Below are positions 47,080 to 58,960 of a DNA stretch of 64,000 nt, one piece after another; the first letter of the stretch is position 1, and each line of letters starts with the position of its first letter. The notes under the pieces were generated by a model, which saw nothing but the letters and a program-made list of their open reading frames with translations, was not told the DNA's origin and made no database searches. The translations under genes were made by a program, and so were the position numbers. The DNA is from Branchiostoma lanceolatum. Lineage: Eukaryota; Chordata; Leptocardii; Amphioxiformes; Branchiostomatidae. The DNA is taken from assembly GCF_035083965.1 (NCBI RefSeq), contig NC_089722.1, forward strand, positions 43,710,697-43,774,696, in the 5' to 3' direction.

Positions 47080-48494
47080 TCAAGTACTTTATGTCTGTGG
47101 TACTCTTAAAAAAAACTACAACAGAAAGGAGCATACTTATTTAGAAATACTGTAAGTGTAAATAATGTTGAGGTTTTAAAACTCAATAAGAAACTTATTT
47201 CTGTCAAATCTAATCTCGCATCCTAACCTATCTTGTGCTTCAGTGTAACAAGTGTGCATGAAGTTAAAGGCTGTGATGTTTATTTTCCCACTTATGCTCT
47301 AACCTATACGCTACATATTGGAACACTAATAACTATGTTGTGATCTAGAGTGTTTAACATTTTGTAGAATCGCGAAGTATGTTATAAGAAGCGACTTCCA
47401 TGGCCGATATGTAAGATCAAAGTTGATTCAAAATATGCGTATTTCTGACAAGCGAAATAAAAACGTTTAATAGAAGAACAGGTTTCATTCCATGTTCCCT
47501 TGTGTGGTTGATGTAAGTTATTGTGATGCCGCACAGGGTACAGGCACCATCGTTATTATCATCATTTTCATCAAAGCATAAAACTCTTTTCCTGACGTAA
47601 TTCTTTCCGCACCCTACGAAATTCCTTCCGAAAATAAAAGCGTTTAATAGACATTATTATCATTTTCATCAAAGCACCCCCAAGAAACTCATTTCCTGCA
47701 TGGAGTAATTCCTTTCGTAACCGGGGATTTTTGCCATACCCAAAAGAAATTCCTGCGCATATTTTAGCCGTATCCACTTTCAGTTCTTGCAGCACTCGGT
47801 TATTCCTACCGTATCCACTAGACGATGTACTTTTGTGCCGTACCCAATGGTGCTGCACAGTCACAGTCGTGTCTGAATACCTAGCCTTTAGCAAGGCAAA
47901 CACGGAGTGGCGTTGAAAAATCACACCCAATTTTGAAAACGTTTATATATTTATGTGCAACCTTTAGTGAGAAGCGGTCTAGAGAGAAGCGGAAATCAGT
48001 TTTGAGGTGAAAACATGGTAAAAAAACACCTCGATGATCGGGGACAGTGATGTTGGTTTAGAAATTACCACGCATATATTTGCCATACAGTTCTTCATAC
48101 ACTACTCATACACTGTACTCCTGCATCCATTCTGAACCTATAAACTATACGCCTATAAACCTAGACATAAGAAACTCCTCCCATGATTGTAAAATCCCAT
48201 TGTCATCCCATACCATTACAGCATATTGTATAAGATAGACTACTACTCCATATTGTGTAAGATAGACTACTACACAATATTGTATTCGATAGATTGGTTA
48301 GCCTGTTAGAATGTTATCTATGTACCAGTGAATGCCATACTTTGTACCTTGTACAATTGTTGTGCAATAAAATTTATTATTATTATATACAATCTAACAT
48401 TTTTGGCGAAGGCAACAAAGAAAAAGAATGCAGACAGGGCAGTAGTCGTGTAAACGCATTCTACAATGTAGGCAGAACTTCCCACACACAATAA
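47080..48494. other. Spacer upstream of copy 8; duplicate of spacer upstream of copy 10
   Basis: Nearly collinear with about 53965-55950. Holds the 3' module with AATAAA at 47456-47461, the 'gccatacccaaaagaaattcctgcg' repeat in pieces (47640-47860), and a retroelement 3' end (to about 48390). It lacks the inverted-repeat element found at 54576-55020, showing the empty site at about 47560. No gene seen. Confidence 0.6.
48130..48390 (+). mobile_element. LINE/SINE 3' end with (ATT)n tail
   Basis: Ends 'gtgcaataaaatttattatt' with a short ATT run, typical of a retroelement 3' end. A second copy lies at about 55585-55845. 5' border not defined; no coding sequence. Confidence 0.4.
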
Positions 48495-48612
48495 CTGGTC
48501 AACGAGGGACAAATCATGACCTTTCACCCCACGCTAAGTTCACCTTTCACCCTTGCTTCTCATACAAGACGCTGGCAGTATTTGTGAGGGTAAAAATCAA
48601 CCCTGGAAGCAG
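48495..48612 (+). promoter_or_regulatory. Array promoter and exon 1 (gene at 49096)
   Basis: DR1-like sites at 48517-48530 and 48539-48552, starts 22 bp apart; donor AAGCAG|GTAAG after 48612; acceptor at 49088. Confidence 0.75.
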
Positions 48613-49095
48613 GTAAGAACGCGAATTATGATAAAAGACTTCTCTTTCGTGAAGCAGAGGTGCTATAGGCTGTTTCTATGGTGTATGGGCCACACTAGCA
48701 CGAAATGTAAGACTTTTCTGGGTGAGGAAATTTGAGAGGGGGAGGGGGGCGAAACCAAATGTCACACATCACGAGACAAAGGTGTTATTTAGAAAAGGTC
48801 TAAGAATCTTGTTATAAAATAACCAAAATGGGACATAAGTACAATAACAAACATGTGTAATGATAGCAAATGCGTTCAAGAGTGGTTAACTTAGAAAAAT
48901 GGTTTATAGCAGATTCATATCACGGAACGGAAGGTAGTATTAAAAGGAAGAAAGTACGAGTGGGCCAGGTTTTAACGCCATTGCCATAGGAGTGGTGGCT
49001 GGACTGGACATTTTTGTGCCATCAGAAAAAAATTCATTTTGAGTTATGATATTTTTGATTGATGTCGTTCAAATTTTTTGTCCGTTAGGTTAGAC

Positions 49096-50214
49096 ATGGC
49101 AGATGCATGTTATGGGTCTCCTACTGCTGTTCCCCAGAGCTCCAAGGAAGGGTCTCTAACTGTGGTTTTAGGGAATGGAGGTACAAGCAATGTTATAGAT
49201 CGGCCAACAGGAGCCAAAGCCAGTTTGGACAATCAGTCAAAAGCACATACTGGTGAGAAACCCTACATGTGCGAAGAGTGCGGGTACAGGGCAGCTCAGA
49301 AGAGTCACATATCCAGACATATGAGAACCCATACTGGTGAAAAACCCTACAAGTGTGACCAGTGTGATTATTCTGCTGCTGAGAAATCCACCTTGAAGAG
49401 ACATCTAGCCAAACACACCGGAGAGAAACCCTACATGTGCGGAGAGTGCGGGTACAGGACAGATCACAGGCGTAGCCTATCCAGACATATGAGAACTCAT
49501 ACTGGAGAAAAACCCTACAAGTGTGACCAATGTGATTACTCTGCTGTACAGAAAACCACCTTGCACAGACATCTAGCAAAGCACTCAGGTGAGAAACCCT
49601 ACATGTGTGGGGAGTGCGGGTACAGGACTATTGGGAAGTCTGAGCTTTCCATACACATGAGAACCCATACAGGTGAAAAACCTTACAAGTGTGACCAGTG
49701 TGACTATTCTGCTGCACAGAAATGTTATTTGAACAGCCACTTAGCGAAACACATCGGCAAGAAACCCTACATGTGTGGAGAGTGTGGGTACAGGACAGAT
49801 CACAGGCATAGCCTATCCAGACACATGAGAACTCATACTGGAGAAAAACCTTACAAGTGTGACCAGTGTGACTATTCTGCTGCACAGAAATGTTATTTGA
49901 ACAGCCATTTAGCGAAACACATCGGCAAGAAACACTACATGTGTGACGAGTGCGGGTACAAAACAACTAACAATTCTGACTTATCCGAACATATGAAAAT
50001 CCACACTGGAGAAAAACCCTTCAAGTGTGACCAGTGTAATTATGCCGCTGCATATAAATCCACATTGGAGAGACATTTAGCCAAACACTCTGGAGAAAAA
50101 CCCTACATGTGTGGTGAATGTGGGTACAGGACAGATCACAAGTCTCACCTATCCAGACATATGAAAACCCATACTGGTGAAAAACCATTTATACTGCATA
50201 GAAAGTCCATTTAG
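49096..50214 (+). CDS. C2H2 zinc-finger protein, 11 fingers, array copy 8
   Basis: 372 aa. ATG follows TGTCCGTTAG|GTTAGAC. Module MADACYGSPTAVPQSSKEGS; eleven fingers in strict alternation; C-terminus FILHRKSI as in copy 6. Compared with copy 6 (28079) it lacks one 168-bp finger pair. Several differences fall in recognition helices (DHRRSLSR for HKRSLSR, VQKTTLHR for SQKTTLDS, IGKSELSI for FRKSELSI), while frameworks are almost unchanged. The last finger keeps both His (HMKTH), unlike copy 6. Best-preserved member of this pair. Confidence 0.9.
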   Translation: MADACYGSPTAVPQSSKEGSLTVVLGNGGTSNVIDRPTGAKASLDNQSKAHTGEKPYMCEECGYRAAQKSHISRHMRTHTGEKPYKCDQCDYSAAEKSTLKRHLAKHTGEKPYMCGECGYRTDHRRSLSRHMRTHTGEKPYKCDQCDYSAVQKTTLHRHLAKHSGEKPYMCGECGYRTIGKSELSIHMRTHTGEKPYKCDQCDYSAAQKCYLNSHLAKHIGKKPYMCGECGYRTDHRHSLSRHMRTHTGEKPYKCDQCDYSAAQKCYLNSHLAKHIGKKHYMCDECGYKTTNNSDLSEHMKIHTGEKPFKCDQCNYAAAYKSTLERHLAKHSGEKPYMCGECGYRTDHKSHLSRHMKTHTGEKPFILHRKSI

Positions 50215-51270
50215 CCCGACAAATAGCAAGTTCAGGTGAGAAACCATACATGTGAGGCGAGTGTGGGTACAGGGCAACTGAAAAGTCTCATTTATCCAAA
50301 CATACATATCTTCATACATAAGAGAATTTCTACAAATATCATAACAGTGCAGTATATGTACATCTGTTTATCCTCTATCGCGTATTACTATATGTGGTAT
50401 TCGTGGAAAGAACTGTAACAGAGAGGAGCATGGTTTGTTGTAAGTGTAAGTGTAAGTGTAGATTAAGTATAAAGACGTGTAAAAACTCGGTAACAATCAC
50501 TGTCAAATCTAATACAAGCTAGCCTGACGACTGACTTTATACTGACATCCTACAAAAATTCGTTGCTTTTATGATATATTGGTATTTTCTTGTGATTAAA
50601 GTCGGTCCTGTTTGTGTAGGTGAAGGGTTTTTTTTTTGGGGGGGGGGCTTCAAAAATGTTTCTATAACAGCCTTGACCTCGCTCAAGCAGATGTTGGGGT
50701 GAAAGTTAAAAATGTTCTGGTGCTGGGACAGCTGTATGTCAGAATCAAATGTGGACCACCAGGAAATGTGATGATTTTCATGCCCAACATCTGCTTGGAG
50801 TTTGTCCCTGTCTTAGACTAGCCCATGGTGTGAACAGGAGTTGTACATGTTCGTACAGGAGGTTAAAGTTCACCAATCATATCAGCTGTACAGGAACCAG
50901 ACTGGAGGGTTGCTATGGTGACAATAAATCTGGATTTTAGCAATTTTGCTGTCTTTTTTGTGAACTGCATGGTTCTGTATGAGTGCTACTATCTTAGGCC
51001 GCACGAATTCAATTTGTCGGTCAGGCCACATCAATTTCATTAGATGGTTCTTGGAATCGCTGCTTCGAAAAATCTTTTTTTTTTCGCCCTGTCGCTTCAT
51101 ATTTTTCCTGAAAAAATCCGAAAAACCAACAAATTAAATTGTTGTGGCCTTAAACCTTACCTTACCTTATAGGATTGATAAAAAAGGGATTGCTCAACTG
51201 GAAAATCTGCATGAAAAAAAACTGAGGTAGAGGTCATCATGTTCTGAATCTGCAGGGCCTGAAATAGTCT

Positions 51271-51385
51271 TACCGAAGAACTTTATTGCACGACAACAAA
51301 GTATGGCAAGAATTTGTTAACATAATACAAAGTAGAAGTATAGAATAAAACTTAACATCCTAATTAATAATACAATACAATACAA
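51271..51385 (-). mobile_element. Short LINE 3'-end insertion
   Basis: Present here, absent at the paralogous point near 38448. On the minus strand it ends TGCAATAAAGTTCTT; on the plus strand its right side is an ATACA repeat. TCTTA lies at both borders as a likely short TSD. Confidence 0.5.
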
Positions 51386-51540
51386 TATCTTATCAAAGGC
51401 CGCATCATCTCGATTGGTTGGTTCCTGGAATGTAAGACTGGAAAGTCAACATGAAAACAGAGCCTGTACCGTGACACACACAGTTTCAGGGACTGGATAC
51501 TTCGAGATACGGCGAGAAGCAGTTACTTACTCCAGTCAGA

Positions 51541-51580
51541 AGCTCTGAAGAAGGTGTCTGACAGACACGGAAACGTCAGC
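51541..51580 (+). ncRNA. Hammerhead-like motif in Penelope-derived repeat
   Basis: CTGAAGA (51545-51551), stem GTGTC/GACAC with loop TGACA, then GAAAC and GTC (51575-51577). Stem I is only about three pairs (GCT/AGC). The paralogue at 38610-38643 has GTA in place of GTC and CTGAAGC in place of CTGAAGA, so is probably inactive. Confidence 0.5.
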
Positions 51581-52114
51581 AGGTGAGATTAAAAAGAAAC
51601 TCCAAATGTCCGATACTTGGACTCTTTATTCACTCCATTTGCTACCAAACAAGTAACAAACAAGGACTAGTAAGTAGCTAATCTTCCTGGAGTACAAATA
51701 AAACAGGCATAAATCTGACAAACTACAAAAGTCAGGTTCAAGTTTTCCTCCCAGCCCTCGGCTTTCAATGTGACCTCTGGCTAAATATTGCTTTACAAAT
51801 ATCCAAGAAACAAAAAATGAATTCACTTGAAAGTTCATCTGTGTTGATAGAAGTCTTTCTGAATCAAAGTTATTCTCATTTATCAGTTGCGTCATGTGTC
51901 ACCTGGAAGGACACACCAATTCATTACATACTTTCTGAATCTGATAAATTGAACTGATAAATGTTGCCCTCAGTTTAGCCTCCTTCGCAGACTTCTTGGA
52001 GCGGCAAAATTGATTGTGTTGGGGGGGGGGCGAATGGATTAAAATAGATAAATAACAAAGAAAACATAAAGGTCACCAATCTATAATGTAGACAGAACTT
52101 CCCGCACAATAACT

Positions 52115-52231
52115 GGGTAACAAGGCACAAAGTGACCTTTCACCCCACACCAAATTCACCTTTCACCCGTTGCTTCATAGAAGACGCCTGCAGGATATTT
52201 GTGTGAGGTCAAAATCAACATTACGCAGCAG
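52115..52231 (+). promoter_or_regulatory. Array promoter and exon 1 (gene at 52678)
   Basis: DR1-like sites at 52133-52146 and 52155-52168, starts 22 bp apart; donor GCAGCAG|GTAAG after 52231; acceptor at 52675. Confidence 0.75.
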
Positions 52232-52677
52232 GTAAGTTGCGTTATGCTAAATATCTACCTTATCGTGAAGCAGAGGAGCTATAGGTCGTTTCTATGGTGA
52301 ACATGGCGACATCAGGGCGGAACGTAAGGCTTTTCGGGGTGAGAAAATTGTCGGAGGGGAGGGGGGCGACACCACAAGTCATTTTTACAGAAGGGTGTTA
52401 TAGTATCACCAAAAAATGAAACAGAAACCATGTGAAAGGGGGCTGTGCATGCTTGTTCAGCTTTGTAGAAATATGCCGAAAAGCTGATCCATAAAAATTA
52501 AGCGGGGGGGGGAGGAGGATTACAAGTTTGTCAGGTTTAAACATCATTACGATGGGAGTGAAGGCTGGACAGCTGAAGCAGCATCCGATTTTTTTAAATT
52601 AGCAGATTACACTCTTGATTAATCATATTTTCGATTGGCGTGTTTGATTTTTTCACATTTTGTCCTTTTGGTCAGAC

Positions 52678-53688
52678 ATGGCAGAGGCAGATAATGGGTC
52701 TCCTACTGCTGTTCCCCAGAACTTCTCTGATGGGTCTCCCACCGGAGTATTAGGGGGCAGAGATGAAAGCAATGTAGAAGACCAGCCGACTGGAACCAAA
52801 GTAAGTTTGGAGAATCAGTCAGAGGCACATACTGTCGAGAAACCCTACATGTGCGGGGAGTGTGGGTACAGGACAGCTGACAAGCGTAACCTATCCAGGC
52901 ATATGAGAGTCCATACTGGTGTGAAACCCTACAAGTGTGACCAGTGTGATTATTCCTCAGCAAGGAAATCTAATTTGGACAGCCATCTGGCCAAACATAC
53001 CGGTGAGAAACCTTTCATGTGTGGCGAGTGCGAGTACAGGACTATCAGCAATTCCAAGTTGTCAAGGCATATGAGAACCCATACAGGGGAAAAACCTTAC
53101 AAGTGTGACCAGTGTGACTATTCTGCTGCACAGAAATCTACCTTGGACAGCCATCTAGCCATACACACCGGTGAGAAACCCTACATGTGCGGAAAGTGTG
53201 GCTACGGAGCAACTAAAATATCTGACTTATCCAAACATATGAGAACTCATACCGGTGAAAAACCCTACAAGTGTGACCAGTGTGATTATTCCGCCGCGCA
53301 GAAATGCAATTTGGACAGCCATCTAGCTAAACACTCAGGTGAGAAACCCTACATGTGTGGGGAGTGTGACTACAGGTGCCTCCGCAAGTCTCAGCTGTCC
53401 AGACATATGAGAACCCATACAGGTGAAAAACGGTACATGTGTTGGGAGTGTGGATACCGCACAATTGACAAGTATCACCTGTCCAGACATATGAGAACTC
53501 ACACTGGTGAAAAACCCTTCAAGTGTGACCAGTGTGACTATTCTGCTGCAGATAAATCCTCCTTGGACCAGCATCGAGCAAAACACACTGGGGGAAAACC
53601 CTACATATGTGGGGAGTGCGGGTACAGGACAGCTAAAAAGTCCCACCTGTCGAGACATGCCTTGAACATACATTTAGCAAAACACTGA
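52678..53688 (+). CDS. C2H2 zinc-finger protein, 10 fingers, array copy 9
   Basis: 336 aa. ATG follows CTTTTGGTCAG|AC, an acceptor differing from the usual TTAG|GTTAGAC. Module MAEADNGSPTAVPQNF; ten fingers, with the last ending SRHALNIHLAKH, a fused finger end shared with copy 7. Finger 9 has linker TGGKP. This is the intact sister of the nonsense-damaged copy 7 (40963). Fingers with [12 protein letters not shown] and YGATKISDLSKH also occur in copies 4 and 7, so this subgroup shares particular finger types. Confidence 0.9.
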   Translation: MAEADNGSPTAVPQNFSDGSPTGVLGGRDESNVEDQPTGTKVSLENQSEAHTVEKPYMCGECGYRTADKRNLSRHMRVHTGVKPYKCDQCDYSSARKSNLDSHLAKHTGEKPFMCGECEYRTISNSKLSRHMRTHTGEKPYKCDQCDYSAAQKSTLDSHLAIHTGEKPYMCGKCGYGATKISDLSKHMRTHTGEKPYKCDQCDYSAAQKCNLDSHLAKHSGEKPYMCGECDYRCLRKSQLSRHMRTHTGEKRYMCWECGYRTIDKYHLSRHMRTHTGEKPFKCDQCDYSAADKSSLDQHRAKHTGGKPYICGECGYRTAKKSHLSRHALNIHLAKH

Positions 53689-54076
53689 TGACAAACCTTT
53701 TATGTGTGGGGAGTGCGGGTACAGGACAGCTGACAAGCGTAACCTTGAGTGTCCTGCATCAAACTAAACACACTTGAGAAACTCTAAATGGGTACGGAGT
53801 GCAGGTACACAGACGTTATCCAGCCCTACAATTTACAAACATGTATGATAAAAAATGGATGTAAGACCACTGCATGTGCTCAATGTCAATGTTTGATAAT
53901 AATCCGAGTTCCGAGTGCGCATCTGCAGCCACGGTGCATTCTGCTCTGAGGTCAAAGTTTAAGTTCCCTTATTTAAAAAAACTACAACAGAAAGGAGCAT
54001 ACTTTTGTAGAAACTGACACTGTAAGTTTAAAGAATGTTGAGGTTTTAAAGCTCAATAAGAAACTTAGTTCTGTCA

Positions 54077-54120
54077 AGGAGGTTATATAGAGGTCTATAG
54101 GTCTATATAACCTCCTTGGT
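54077..54120. mobile_element. Tiny hairpin element CAAGGAGGTTATA
   Basis: Inverted repeat CAAGGAGGTTATATAGA and its complement around a short loop, flanked by GTTCTGT on both sides. The equivalent site near 47195 has no insert. Related 'aaggaggttat' phrases occur at 1628, 39721 and 61522. Confidence 0.55.
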
Positions 54121-54575
54121 TCTGTCAAATCTAATATACCTGCTTTCCTGACAGCTCACATCCTAACCTATCTTGTGCCTCAGCGTAACACGTGTGTCTG
54201 ACGTTATGGGATGTTTATTTTCTCACTTATGCTCTAACCTATACACTATATATTGGAACACTAATAATCATGCTATTATGCTCTAACCTATACACTATAT
54301 ATTGGAACACTAATAATCATGCTATGATGTAGAGTGTTTAACATTTTGTAGAATTGCGAAGTTTGTTATATGAAGCGACTTTCATGGCCGATATGTAAGA
54401 ACAATGTTGATTCAAAGTATGCTAATTTCTGACAAGCGAAATAAAAACGTTTAATAGATGAACAGGTTTCATTCCATTTTCCCTTGTGTGGTTGATGTAA
54501 GTTATTATGTGATTGATGTAAGTTATTGTAATGCCGCACAGGGTACAGGCACCATCGTTATTATCATCATTTTCA

Positions 54576-55020
54576 CATCCTCGTCCACCAGGACCTTTCC
54601 GCTCTACGTTACATCGCTCGCGGAAAAGGCCCTGGTAACACGGGGTGGCATCCATGGTTATTGCAGGTCGAGCCTCCAAAACAGCTTCAGCCAATCAGAG
54701 GGGTTAAAACCCATTTGCTTCCACTCATCGGAAGCAAACGCGCAAAGAACGCTGGGAAGCTATCAACCAATCATGTTACGTGTTACGGCTAGCTCATTAA
54801 TTATTTATGAGCTACAACTGCCGTTTGTCCCAAATAAGGGTTAGCTCATTAACTATTCATTAGCTACAACTGCCATTTGTCCCAAATAAGGATTAGCTCA
54901 TTAATTATTCATCAGCAAGTCTCGTCGACCTGCAATAACCATGGATGCCATCCCGTGTTACCAGGGCCTTTTCCGCGAGCGATGTAACGTAGAGCGGAAA
55001 GGTCCTGGTGGACGAGGATG
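54576..55020. mobile_element. 445-bp MITE with 95-bp TIRs and 8-bp TSD
   Basis: Terminal inverted repeats of about 95 bp with one mismatch, tip CATCCTCGTCCACCAGGACC. Flanked by CATTTTCA at 54568-54575 and 55021-55028. The empty site is seen near 47560. Interior with CCAATCA boxes and two to three copies of a roughly 55-bp 'tagctcattaattatt' unit. An 8-bp TSD suggests hAT; the tip does not confirm it. Confidence 0.85.
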
Positions 55021-55951
55021 CATTTTCATCAAAGCATAAAACTCTTTTCCTGACGTAATTCTTTCCGCACCCCACGAAATTCCTTTGGAAATAAAAGCGT
55101 TTAATAGATATTATTATCATTTTCATCAAAGCACCCCCAAGAAACTCATTTCCTGCAGTATTTCCTTCCGTAACCGGTGATTTTTGCCATACCCAAAAGA
55201 AATTCCTGCGCATATTTTAGCCGTATCCACATTCAGTTCTTGCAGCACTCGGTTAATCCTACCGTATCCACTAGACGATGTACTTTTGTGCCGTACCCAA
55301 TGGTGCTGCACAGGCAATGTGTCTGAATACCTAGCCTTTACCAAGGCAAACACGGAGTGGCGTTGTACAAATCACAACCAATTTTGAAAGCGTTTATATA
55401 TTTGTGCAGCCTTTAGTGAGAAGCGGTCTAAAGAGAGGTGGAAATCAGTTATGAGGTGAAGATTCATCAGTGTAAAAAAAAAACCTCGATGATCGGAGAC
55501 AGTGAATTTGGAGGTTTAGAAATTACCATTCATATATTTGCCATACTGTTCTTCATACACTACTCATACACTGTACTCCTGTATCCATTCTGAACCTATA
55601 AACTATACGCCTATAAACCTAGACATAAGAAACTCCTCCCATGATTGTAAAATCCCATTGTCATCCCATACCACTACAGCATATTGTATAAGATAGACTA
55701 CTACTCCATATTGTGTAAGATAGACTACTACACAATATTGTATTCGATAGATTGGTTAGCCTGTTAGAATGTTATCTATGTACCAGTGAATGCCATACTT
55801 TGCACCTTGTACAATTGTTGTGCAATAAAGTTATTATTATTATAAACAATCTAACATTTTTGGCGAAGGCAACAAAGAAAAAGAATGCAGACAGGGCAGT
55901 AGTCGTGTAAACGCATTCTACAATGTAGGCAGAACTTCCCACACAATAACT

Positions 55952-56068
55952 GGGTAACGAGGGACAAATTATGACCTTTCACCCCACGCTAAGTTCACCT
56001 TTCACCCGTGACGTTTCATAGAAGACGCTTGCAGGATTTGTGAAGGTAGAAATCAACCCTGGAAGCAG
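55952..56068 (+). promoter_or_regulatory. Array promoter and exon 1 (gene at 56714)
   Basis: DR1-like sites at 55972-55985 and 55994-56007, starts 22 bp apart; donor AAGCAG|GTAAG after 56068; acceptor at 56706. Confidence 0.75.
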
Positions 56069-56713
56069 GTAAGAAAACGAGTTATGATAAATGACTACCC
56101 TTTCGTGCCGCAGAGGAGCTATAGGTCGTTTCTGTGGTGCTTGGGCCACATTAGGACGGAATGTAAGACTTTTCTGTGTGGGAAAATTAGGGAGGGGAGG
56201 GGGGCGACACCACACGTCACGAGGCAAAATAGTCGTTTTTGTCAGAAAAAAAACTCTACAAAGGGTGTTACAGAACCACCAAAATGATACAGAAGTACAA
56301 TAGAAAACATGAGATCGGAAGACTTTACAAATATGGTTTGTAAAGCAGATTCGAAAGCGAAGAGGGGGGGGGGCAGTAAGAAAGGAGTGAAACTGGGTCA
56401 TGTTTTGAGGTCATTGCGTTGGGAGTGGTGGCTGCAAAGTTGTTGTGGCAGCTTCCTAGTTTTGGAATCAGCAGAAAAATGATCTTTAATCTTTGTTATC
56501 AACATGGCAGGAATACAAGTAATTTATACAATGTCACGGTATATTATGTTACCCAGTTACCCCTGAATTGCGTTGATCTTAAAAATCCCATCTATACACA
56601 CAACGCAACAAAGAAGACAAAAACCGGAAATCAACACAAAATGCACTCTTGACTTAAATTATTTTTTATTGACGTGTTTCACATTTTAAATGTATTTGTC
56701 TATTAGGTTAGAC

Positions 56714-57859
56714 ATGGCAGAGGCAGGTAATGGGTCTCTCACTGCTGTTCCCAAGAGCTTTTTTGATGGGTCTCCTACTGGAGTTTCTTCGCACAGAAAT
56801 GCAAACTATATTGAAGACCAGCCAGAAGCACAGACTGATGAGAAACCCTACATGTGCGGTGAGTCTGGGTACAGGTCAGCTAAAACATGTGGCCTAATCG
56901 GACATAGGAGAATCCATATGAGTAAAAAATCTTACAAGTGTGACCAGTGTGCCTATTCTGCTGCAGATAAATCCGCCTTGGACAGCCATCTAGCAATTCA
57001 CATGGGTGAAAAACCCTACATGTGCGAGAAATGCGGGTACAAGACAGCCAACAAGAGTGACCTACTTAGACATATGAGAACCCATACTGGTGAAAAACCC
57101 TTCAAGTGTGACCATTGTGACTATTCTGCTGCACAAAAATCAGCCTTGAAGAGACATCTAGCAAGACACTCTGGACAAAAACCCTACATGTGCGGAGAGT
57201 GCGGGTACAGGTCAGCTGACAGGAGTCACCTATCCAGACATATGAGAACCCATACTGGTGAAAAACCCTTCAAGTGTGACCAGTGTGACTATTCCGCTGC
57301 ACAGAAATCCCATTTGAACGAACATCTCGCAAAACACACCGGTGAGAAACCCTATATGTGTGACGATTGCGGGTACAGGACAGATGACAAGGGTAGCCTT
57401 TCGAAACATATCAGAACCCATACAGGTGAAAAACCCTTCAAGTGCGACCAGTGTGATTATTCTGCAGCACGTAAATCCACCTTAAACAGCCATCTAGCCA
57501 AACACACTGGTGAGAAACCCTACATCTGTGGGGAGTGCAGGTACAGGACAGCTAACAAGCGAAACCTATCCACACATATGAGAACCCATACTGGTGAAAA
57601 ACCCTACAAGTGTGACCAGTGTGACTACTCTGCTAGACAGAAATCCACCTTAGACAGCCATCTAGCAAAACACTCAGGGGAGAAACCCTACATGTGTGGG
57701 GAGTGCGGGTACAGGACTATCGGAAAGTCTGCGTTGTCCAGACATATGAGAACCCATGGGGGTGAGAAACCCTACAAGTGTGACCAGTGTGACTATTCCG
57801 CTGCACAGAAATCCACCTTGGACCGACATCTAGCAAAACACACTGGTGAAAAATCCTGA
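56714..57859 (+). CDS. C2H2 zinc-finger protein, 12 fingers, array copy 10
   Basis: 381 aa. ATG follows TGTCTATTAG|GTTAGAC. Module MAEAGNGSLTAVPKSFFDGS, shortened: the stretch between the NYIEDQP-type segment and the fingers lacks the TGTKTSLDNQ part. The first finger has lost its second Cys (CGES) and has an unusual HRRIHMSKKS linker, so probably does not fold. Eleven normal fingers follow in alternation, ending HTGEKS and a TGA at a point where another finger would begin. The upstream spacer, not the coding part, is the near duplicate of the spacer before copy 8. Confidence 0.9.
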   Translation: MAEAGNGSLTAVPKSFFDGSPTGVSSHRNANYIEDQPEAQTDEKPYMCGESGYRSAKTCGLIGHRRIHMSKKSYKCDQCAYSAADKSALDSHLAIHMGEKPYMCEKCGYKTANKSDLLRHMRTHTGEKPFKCDHCDYSAAQKSALKRHLARHSGQKPYMCGECGYRSADRSHLSRHMRTHTGEKPFKCDQCDYSAAQKSHLNEHLAKHTGEKPYMCDDCGYRTDDKGSLSKHIRTHTGEKPFKCDQCDYSAARKSTLNSHLAKHTGEKPYICGECRYRTANKRNLSTHMRTHTGEKPYKCDQCDYSARQKSTLDSHLAKHSGEKPYMCGECGYRTIGKSALSRHMRTHGGEKPYKCDQCDYSAAQKSTLDRHLAKHTGEKS

Positions 57860-58035
57860 AATGAATTTCCGTCAAATCTAACATAGGCTATCCTGACAGC
57901 TAGATTTGTACTGACATCCTACAAAATATTGGTGCTTTTGCTTTAATTATGCAAATCAGGAATTTATTTGCATAATTGGTATCTGTTGATGCTCCACTTT
58001 CCATAAACTACATATGTTACATGTATTTGAGTCTT

Positions 58036-58960
58036 ATATTAATAATTCATTCATTCATTCATGTTTATTGCATGTTCATTGCCCTTCCGGGCTAAATGCA
58101 TTATAAGTAATACAATTGTGCATTGTAATAACAGAAAAAAAATGAAGAAAACTATTCTATGTTCTATCTACTTCTAAAGTTTACACGCTACTTCTCTCTT
58201 CTTGAGACATGTGTACACGAATTCACAGAGTTTCTCAATTACAGATTGATTATTCGATGACATCAAGTATGTGAACACTTTGTCATTTGTTAAGTTTGTA
58301 TATCTCTGGTCTAGTTGTATTGCGTTAACCAAAGAGATGCGTAAATCTTTGTACAGTGAGCATTCTAGAATAAAATGTTCTTCATCTTCTATAGAGCTCT
58401 TATTACAGAGTGCACATAGTCTATCGCTAGGAGGAGTCCGGCTGTTTCTACCAGTTTCAATATGCAGTGGATGGTCGCTAATTCTTAGCTTAGCCATGGC
58501 TCGGCGATGGCTAAAGTTTTTGATGTCAAGATATTTTTCTCTTTCATATGTCCGTTTGAATTTCCTGTATGTTCTTAATTTGTTGCCTTGGTTCTCTTTT
58601 TTGCCAGGGGAGTTTTGTTCTGAGTTAAATGTTTGTATAAAAATGTCTTTTAGTCTCTGTTTTAAAGCAGACTGTGCATATGATGTATTGTGATCCTTGT
58701 TGATAAGTAAGTAGGCATAGCCCGACTCCTCAAGAATTTTACTAACATCGGATAACCAGCATGGTACTTTACTTCGGTGCAATTCTTGCTGTACCAAATA
58801 TGCTTCAAACTGAAGGCTACTTGTCGGCACCTCTTTAATCAATCTTTTGTAATATGAATATAATCTAGTGTAAATTTCAATCCATAACGGGAACCTACCC
58901 AGTTCTGCTCTTGCGGCGAGGTATTGGAAAACACTGCAAATATAGATTTTCCTCATTAGC
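58036..58960 (-). mobile_element. 5'-truncated LINE, C-terminal ORF2 part
   Basis: Minus-strand open frame of 260 aa (58956-58174) with ALCNKSSIEDEEHFILECSL, a C-terminal zinc-type motif of APE LINE ORF2 proteins, after ISDHPLHIETGR. No RT remains. Its 3' end at 58036 has AATAAAC and an (ATGA)n tail. CR1/L2-like group by motif; not certain. Confidence 0.6.

Larger units (their letters stand above)
50215..52114. other. Spacer between copies 8 and 9; carries the Kolobok empty site
   Basis: Matches 29366-30265 and then 38342-38950 without the 8-kb element, joining at TTAA 51150-51153. A second hammerhead-like core lies at 51541-51580. An insert of about 115 bp at 51271-51385 is absent from the copy-7 side. 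No gene seen. Confidence 0.65.
53689..55951. other. Spacer between copies 9 and 10 with two MITEs
   Basis: Decayed finger codons to about 53830; 3' module with AATAAA at 54440-54445. A 44-bp hairpin element lies at about 54077-54120 and an inverted-repeat element at 54576-55020. Then come the 'gccgtaccc' repeat and a retroelement 3' end (about 55585-55845). No gene seen. Confidence 0.6.

Noticed and set aside
58174-58956. 260-aa minus-strand frame as a host gene
   Set aside because: Its C-terminal zinc motif and the tetranucleotide-tailed 3' end mark it as a 5'-truncated LINE.
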